The notes under the pieces are model-generated. The model was not told the DNA's origin. It made no database searches and saw only the letters and a list, made by a program, of their open reading frames with translations. A program made the position numbers and the translations under genes. Of a stretch of DNA of 7,671 bases, positions 1-6,800 are shown one piece after another. How positions within the stretch are numbered: position 1 is the stretch's first letter; the number at the start of each line of letters is the position of its first letter. The DNA comes from Opitutia bacterium UBA7397 (GTDB lineage Bacteria > Verrucomicrobiota > Verrucomicrobiia > Opitutales > UBA953), in the NCBI GenBank assembly GCA_002470605.1, contig DKND01000022.1:8338-16008 (forward strand), given 5' to 3'.

Positions 1-810
1 GTCGCAGCCACCGGCAACATCCCACTGGCCACGGACATCACCAAGGGCTTGGTCATCAATAATGCCACCTTCACCTCGGCTCGTGCGGGCGTTGTGGCCA
101 CTGGCAATATCGTCACGGTCAATGGCGGCGGCATTCTGTATTATTACGGAAATAATACCCAGGAAGGTCTGACCTTTAATAATCTCGGTAACGGCACGAC
201 GACGCCGCTAATTCGTTCTTTCGCCACGACTTCTGCCACGGGCCTCGGCTCGACGGGGGTCCTATCCATCGGTACCCAAGGAGTAAAAGCGACATCATCC
301 AATGTGACTACGTTCAGCACGATGGAAGGTCGTTATGATTTCGGCACTTCCTTGAACACGATTGAAGTGGATTCAATCAACGTGAACGGCGTGACGGACG
401 TCGAACCTCTCCGGGCCAGTCTCATCATCCAAGGGATCGTTAATTCAACAGGTGGAATCAATAAGACCGGCACCGGCGTTTTGCAGCTGGGCGCCCAGAC
501 CGCCATCACCGGTGACTTTAATGTCAAGTTTGGTGGCATCAAGACCGGCGTGGCCAACGCTGGCTCGCGCTTCTCTCACCTCACTTTGGATGCGGGCACG
601 CGCTTTGACCTCAATAACTTGGCGACAACCTGGGGTTCGCTCGCCGGTAGCGGCGATATTTTCTCCAGTCCCGTCAGCACCACGGCGAATACTCCGATTC
701 TCCAGGTCGGTTTCAATAATGATAGCACGACGTTCTCCGGTCGGTTCATGCGCTTTAATGACGCCTCATCCTGGGCATTGACCAAGGTGGGCACAGGGAC
801 GATGACTTTG
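1..810 (+). repeat. Module A, copy 1 (protein-level internal repeat)
   Basis: This stretch carries, in order, an AATGNIP start, NATFT (from 61), NGGGIL (121-138), LTFNN (169-183), an NTIEVDS segment, a PATR-like INKTGTG repeat (457-549), LTLDAG followed by a Phe-Asp-Leu-Asn phrase (from 580), a LAGSG turn, and TKVGTG (to 810). The same landmarks recur in the same order at 3490-4701, so this looks like one copy of a large diverged duplication. The copy may begin upstream of the window. The match was made by eye at protein level; I see no long identical DNA tract. Confidence 0.6.
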
Positions 811-3800
811 GACCGCGCCCAAGACAGTAACGCCAACTACGGCCTGATTTCCGTCAGCGGCGGCGCCATCACCTATAGTGGAGTCGGCCGGGCTTTCGTG
901 GCGACAACTTCGGCACGGGCAAGTTTTGCGGTCAATAATAACGGCATCCTGAATCTCGATAATTCGTCGGGCAACGTGAATAACCGTCTGGGCCTCGGTG
1001 GGTCCGGCGATGTCGGTAATCTTTACCTGCAGGGCGGCAAATTGGTTGTCACGGGCAATACGTCCGTCGCAACTTCGGAAACGGTGGCTAATCTGAATGT
1101 CCAGAGCGGCGGCGGTCGTATCGAATTGAATGCGAACGCCAATCGTCAGCTTAACTTTACCATCACGACCTTGGCTGCCGGCAACGGTATCAACACCGCG
1201 TCGCCTAGCCTCGTTGCGGGTGCGAATACCGGCTCACTGGTGATCGGTGGCCTGACGGGTGCGGCCGCGGCCAACGGGGTCGCGACCCTCACCATCACGA
1301 ATGCTAATTATACCCAAGCGGCACTTCAAGGCGGAGGATCCAACGCGTCTTCGAACATGTCCGTCCGCGGCGATATTTTGGCCGATGCCGCGGTCTCCGG
1401 TTATGGTACGGGCTTCCTCGTCCAAGATAGCGCCACCCTGAAATGGCGTGCTTTGGGCATGAGTTCCACGGGACTCGTCGAAGCCGGTGAACTTAATTGG
1501 ACGCCCACTTCTTGGGCTGCCACGGAGAACGCCGGCGTGGCTTCGGCCCAGGCTCTCTTCGCTGATGTCGCGTTGAATACCCTGACGTTCACGGCCAATA
1601 CCCAGCTCAACTCCGCCCTCAGTTCCGCGGTCTTCGGCTTATACGGCCCCGGCGGTAATCTGCAGTCCGCCAATTTGACCGGCGCTTCGGCCCTCCTGGT
1701 CCAAGCCGGACTCACGGTTGATTTTAACCTCGGTACGTTGACGGCCGGAGGTATCGCCACGCCGGTACTGCACGTCCTTTACGGTGCGACGCTCAACTTT
1801 AAAGGTAACCTCGGTCTGGGCGGTAAGCTCGGCTTGATCAAGGCTGACGACGGGATCTTGAATCTGAACCAGGCCGCGCTCTACTCTTCGAACGTATCGT
1901 TCATCGTTCCGTCTTCGACGACCACTTTAGGTAGCGATGTTGTCACGGTCACCTCCACGGCTGATTTGGTGGTCGGCTCAACGGTCGCAGGCACGGGTAT
2001 CCCGACCGGTCGGACCATTCTGGCGATTCTGAATGGTACTCAATTCCAGCTCAGCGGCACCGGCACCGGAGTTACGGCCCAGGCGGCGACTTCCTTGACG
2101 TTCGTCCCGCCAGTGACTTCAACCGTCGTCAACGGGGGTACTCTGAATCTGAATTCGGGTTCGGCTAATACGCTGGCCGTGATTCCGACGGCGGTAGCGC
2201 CGGCACTTGCCCCCGTTTATATCAACGGCACCAACGCCAAGATCGACCTTTTGGGTAACAATCAGGCCATCGGTATCTTAGCCTCAAGTAATCCGCTTCC
2301 CGGCGCCGGTGGTACGATCACCAACAGCAATCTCTCTTCTGTCGCTGAGCTGACGACTTCCACGGCCGTCGCTTCGGCCACCTTCGGCGGGGTTATCTCT
2401 GGAAATATTAACTTCACCCGCGCTGGCACGAATACGGCGACTTTGACGAACGCGAACACTTACACGGGTACGACCACCGTCCGCGGCGGCATCCTGCAGT
2501 TGCGAGATTCCGGTTCGATTAGCAGCACGGCTGGCTTGAATCTCTATTATGGTACGCTGAATTGGGATAACTACGGGCTCAACCCTTCGGGCAATCTTAC
2601 CCCAACCCGGGTGGCGGCGGCTAATGCGGTCACTTTGCAAGGCGGTACCTTCACCATCAACGGTGCGGGTTCTGCCGATACGGTGGTCGGCCTTGATGCC
2701 GTCACCGTCACCGGTGGCAATAATACCATCAATACCCTCCCTTACGCCAACGAGGGCAGCACCGTGAAGCTCTCGATTGGTAATCTGATTCGGAATAGTT
2801 CGAACCACAGCGGCGTTAATTTCAACGGCTTTTCGACCAATAACTCGGCAGGTTTCGGTACCTTAAGCGGCCAAGGCTTGAGCGCGAATAGCAATATTTT
2901 CCTGACACAGGTGAATGGTGCGACCCCCGTCTTGACCAATAATCTTATCGGCGGCTGGGCGGTCACCAACGGATCGAGTTTTGCGACCTACGCCTCTACT
3001 TTCGGCATCAGCGACCTCGGGGCAAGTTACGGTGGTTTCACCGCCGTCGGTTATACCGGCACCGACGTGAGCGCCGCCACTGGTGGCGCGTCTACCACTT
3101 CGGCAACGGGTAATTACAACGATGTTACGACGACTCGTACGCTCGCCGCCGGTGCCACGGTGGCCTATTCCTGGCGCTTCGGGCCCACGGCCAATCAGAC
3201 CATCACCTTCCCGACGACCGCCACCGTCGCTCTCGGTATAGGTATCATTCAGAATGCTGGTTTTAGCACGACTTTGGCGGCGACGGATGCCACCAATACC
3301 TTGTCCGGACCCGCTGGCGGCGACCTTTATTTCTATATCAATCAGAATACGACGGCGATTCAGCCAGCAATCATCGGCACGAGTTCGGTTGTTTCGAACG
3401 GCCCGCAGACGCTTTCTTTGGCTCCGCAATTCGCCTCGAACACTTATTCTGGTGGAACCTTTGCCAACGGCGGCACGTTGAACCTTAACGCGGCTACCGG
3501 CTTCCGGGCTATCCCTGGCAACCTGACAATTACTAACGCCACGGTGACGATGAGTGCTACCGTGGCCGATCAGATCGCAACTACCTCAAACATCGCGATC
3601 AATGGGGGCGGTACGCTGACTTTCCCCAACTACAGCACGGGCCCCACGCAGACCCTTGCCAGTTTGACCTTTAATAACGAAGGCGGCTCCGCCACGCCGA
3701 CGGTTAATCTGGGGACTCCTACGGTCAATACGGCTACTTTGGTCCTGAGCTCGGCGACGCCGATCACGGCGACTAATAACAGTTTTGGAACGACGCCGGT

Positions 3801-6800
3801 TATCTCTGCCGGCTCTGCGACCTTGGCTGTCCTGCAGTTCAGTAATGCTAATCCCAGTATCTTGGTGAATGCCGGACTCGCTCCGACGGGTTTGCATATC
3901 AGCGCAACCATCACGCAGCACGCCTCGATGACGTCGCTGACTAAGACGGGAGATGGTCTCTTGGCCTTGAGCGGTACTAATACCTTCTCTTCCAACTTCA
4001 CCTTGGCCGGCGGCAGTCTCTTGCTCGGGGCCAACGCGACGCTGAGCGGTTCCACCATCACGGCTGGTCCCGTGGGCTTGGGTAGCTTGATCATCGGCAA
4101 CAATACTTCGATCCTGAGTAATTCTCCGGTCCGCGTCTTGTCCAATCCTGTCACGGTCAATGGTGACTTCAGTTTCGGCGGCACGAACGAAGTGAATAAC
4201 CTGAAGCTGACCGGTACGGTGACCTTGGGTTCGTCGACGCGTACCATCAGCGTTGATAGCGCCGCGGTCACCGCGACGATTTCGGGTGCCGTAGTCAGTA
4301 CGGCCAGCGCTTCTGGCAACGCTTTGGTCAAGGCAGGGAAAGGGACTTTAATCCTTAACTCAGCCAGCAACTCCCTTAACGGAGCCGGCCTCTGTGTCTC
4401 GGGCGGCTTGCTTCGCCAAGGTGTCGGCAGTCTGCTTTCCGCTTCATCGCTTCTGACGGTGGATGCTGGTGCCGGTTACGACCTCAACGGCTTTGACCAG
4501 ACGAGTTATAAGTTGGCTGGCAACGGTTTCGTGACCAATTCCGCGAACGCTTTGATCACCTTGACACTCGGTAATGCCGCGGCGACCCAGGCGGATGATT
4601 CCTACACCTTTGGGGGCGCCTTTGCGGACAACGCTCAGAACCGCGCGACACCTCTGAGCCTCTTAGCCGTCACGAAAGTCGGCCCAGGTAAGCTTACCTT
4701 GACCGGTGATAGCATCCATTCCGGCCTTACCTCAATCCAAGCCGGCATCATCGAACTCGCCGGTAATGGTTCGTTCGGCTTGGGCGTTGTCGATATCAGC
4801 TCCCTTGCTTCGGTCGATGTCGTCCGCACGAATGAACTCATCTTCGTGAACCCCTTGGCCGGCAGCGGTACATTCAATCAGGATGGACTCGGCGGTAAGA
4901 CCATCCTCACAGGTGATAGCCAGACTTCTGGTTTCTTTGGTCCCATCAACGTCAAGAAAGGCACCTTGCAGGCGGGGGCAGGCGTAACTGCCGGCAATAT
5001 TGGTAACGCCCCATATGTCGACATCTCGCTCGGCGCGACGTTCAGCGTCAACCGCAGCGATTCACTGAGTTCGCCTTTCAATCTCTTCAACGAGATTAAG
5101 GGAGCCGGTGAGTTCAAGCAGATTGGCAGCGGGGTTACCGACCTGACCTACTTTAACGACAACTTTACGGGCACGGTCGTGGTCGAGGACGGCACTTTAC
5201 GGGCAGCTCAATATCATGCCCTAATCAATCCTTCCCGCATCACTGTTCAGGCTGCCGGACTCTTCACGCAGACGATGAGCGATGCGGTCGGCGCTACGGG
5301 TGCGGGCATCCCGATGACTATCAATGGAGGAATCGTCGACGCCAGTTATGATACGATGTATCTGGGTGCCCTGACTTTCAATGGCGGTCTGATGCGCAAT
5401 GAGGCTATGACCTTAAATTCGTCGTTCGAGTTAGGCGGCACTGTCTCTGTCACGGACAATTCCGAGATCTCGGCTACTTTGCTGAATACCCATGGCGTAA
5501 GCCGCGATATCAGCGTCGACACCGGCAAGACGCTTCTCGTCTCCGGTTATTTCGCCAACTCCGGTGCCGGTGAAATCGTAACCAAGTATGAGAAGAAGGG
5601 CCTTGGTACGATGATTCTCACCGGAGACAATCAGCACACCGGCGGAGTCATCATTACCGAAGGCGTCCTCCAGGTCGGTAATAATACCTCGACGGGTACG
5701 TTAGGTCCGGCGAATGACATCTCCTCCGGCCTTCCGGTTCCGATCGTCTACCTGAACAACGCGAGCCTGGTGATCAAGCGCAGCGATGCCTACGCCTTGG
5801 ATAACAATATCTCCGGTACGGGTTCGTTGACTCAGGCTTCATCCAATGTCCTGACGCTGACGGGTAATAATACTTACACGGGAGCCACAATCATGGCTTC
5901 GGGCACCTTACAGACCGATAATTTCCTGAAGGCTGGCGGTGTCGGTCGCATGGGTAATGTCAACGGGGCGGCCAACAAGCTCATCTTCCAAGGCGGAACG
6001 ATTGAATACGTGGGCACCGGCGAAACGTCGGAGCGCGGTCTGACCATCGCGGATAACGGCGGCGAAATCAAGAATACCGGCACCGGAGCTCTGGTCTTCG
6101 ACAATACCGTGAAGATCGACTTCGCGAATACCACCGGCCTCAACCGTACGTTGACGCTCTCGGGTAACACCGATGCGACGACGATTGAGAACAGTTTCGC
6201 GCCTGCACTCTTCGAGACCGAAAGTGCCTCGGATCATCTGCTCAGTAAACTCGTCAAGAACGGTACTGGTCTTTGGGTCATGGCCGGCTCCGGGGCGATG
6301 CTCAAAGATGAAGCCGCGGTCGATGTTAATGCCGGCGTCTTAGGCTTTGCCGCCGGCTCCTTGGGACGCCTGTTGGCGGTTTCCTCCAACGACATCACGC
6401 TGCAAGACACCACGACCTTGCGCTGGTTGGCGGGTAATACCGACGACCTTTCCGCGCGCTTGCACGTTGCTAACGGTAGCACGGTCTCGCTCGATTTCCG
6501 CGCGACCACGACTACGACCTTCAATGCCTCCATGATCTTCAACGGGGCGGGTTCCGCCACCGTCAATAAAGTTGGCACCGGCGCGTTGACTTTGGCTGCA
6601 CGCAACGATTTCAGCGGCATCTTCAACGTGAATGCGGGCTTGGTTACCGTCACGCATAACACCGCCTTAGGCGATGGCACCCATGTCGCGGTGAACGTCA
6701 ACAATACCGGCACCTTGGTCGTGAACTCCAATGTTGATAATACGGTGCACGTGACCAGCGGCGGCACCTTGGGTGGCGACGGTTCCGTCGCTAACGTCAC

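Noticed and set aside
49..51. TTG as the start codon of the giant gene
   Set aside because: The frame is open back to base 1 and the upstream residues already align with the module starting at 3490. There is no Shine-Dalgarno-like site suitably placed and no signal peptide after it.
2284..3429. Overlapping minus-strand frames of 174 and 188 residues with Arg/Gly-rich sequence
   Set aside because: Arg/Gly/Ile-Thr-Asp-like composition is the usual mirror of GGT/GGC/ACC-rich repeat DNA. Both frames lie within the giant gene and share no family motif.
3630..4370. 246-residue open frame on the minus strand
   Set aside because: It is antisense to well-supported repeat coding sequence. It shows Lys/Pro/Val-rich periodic residues that are complements of the Gly/Thr/Asn codons, and nothing supports expression.
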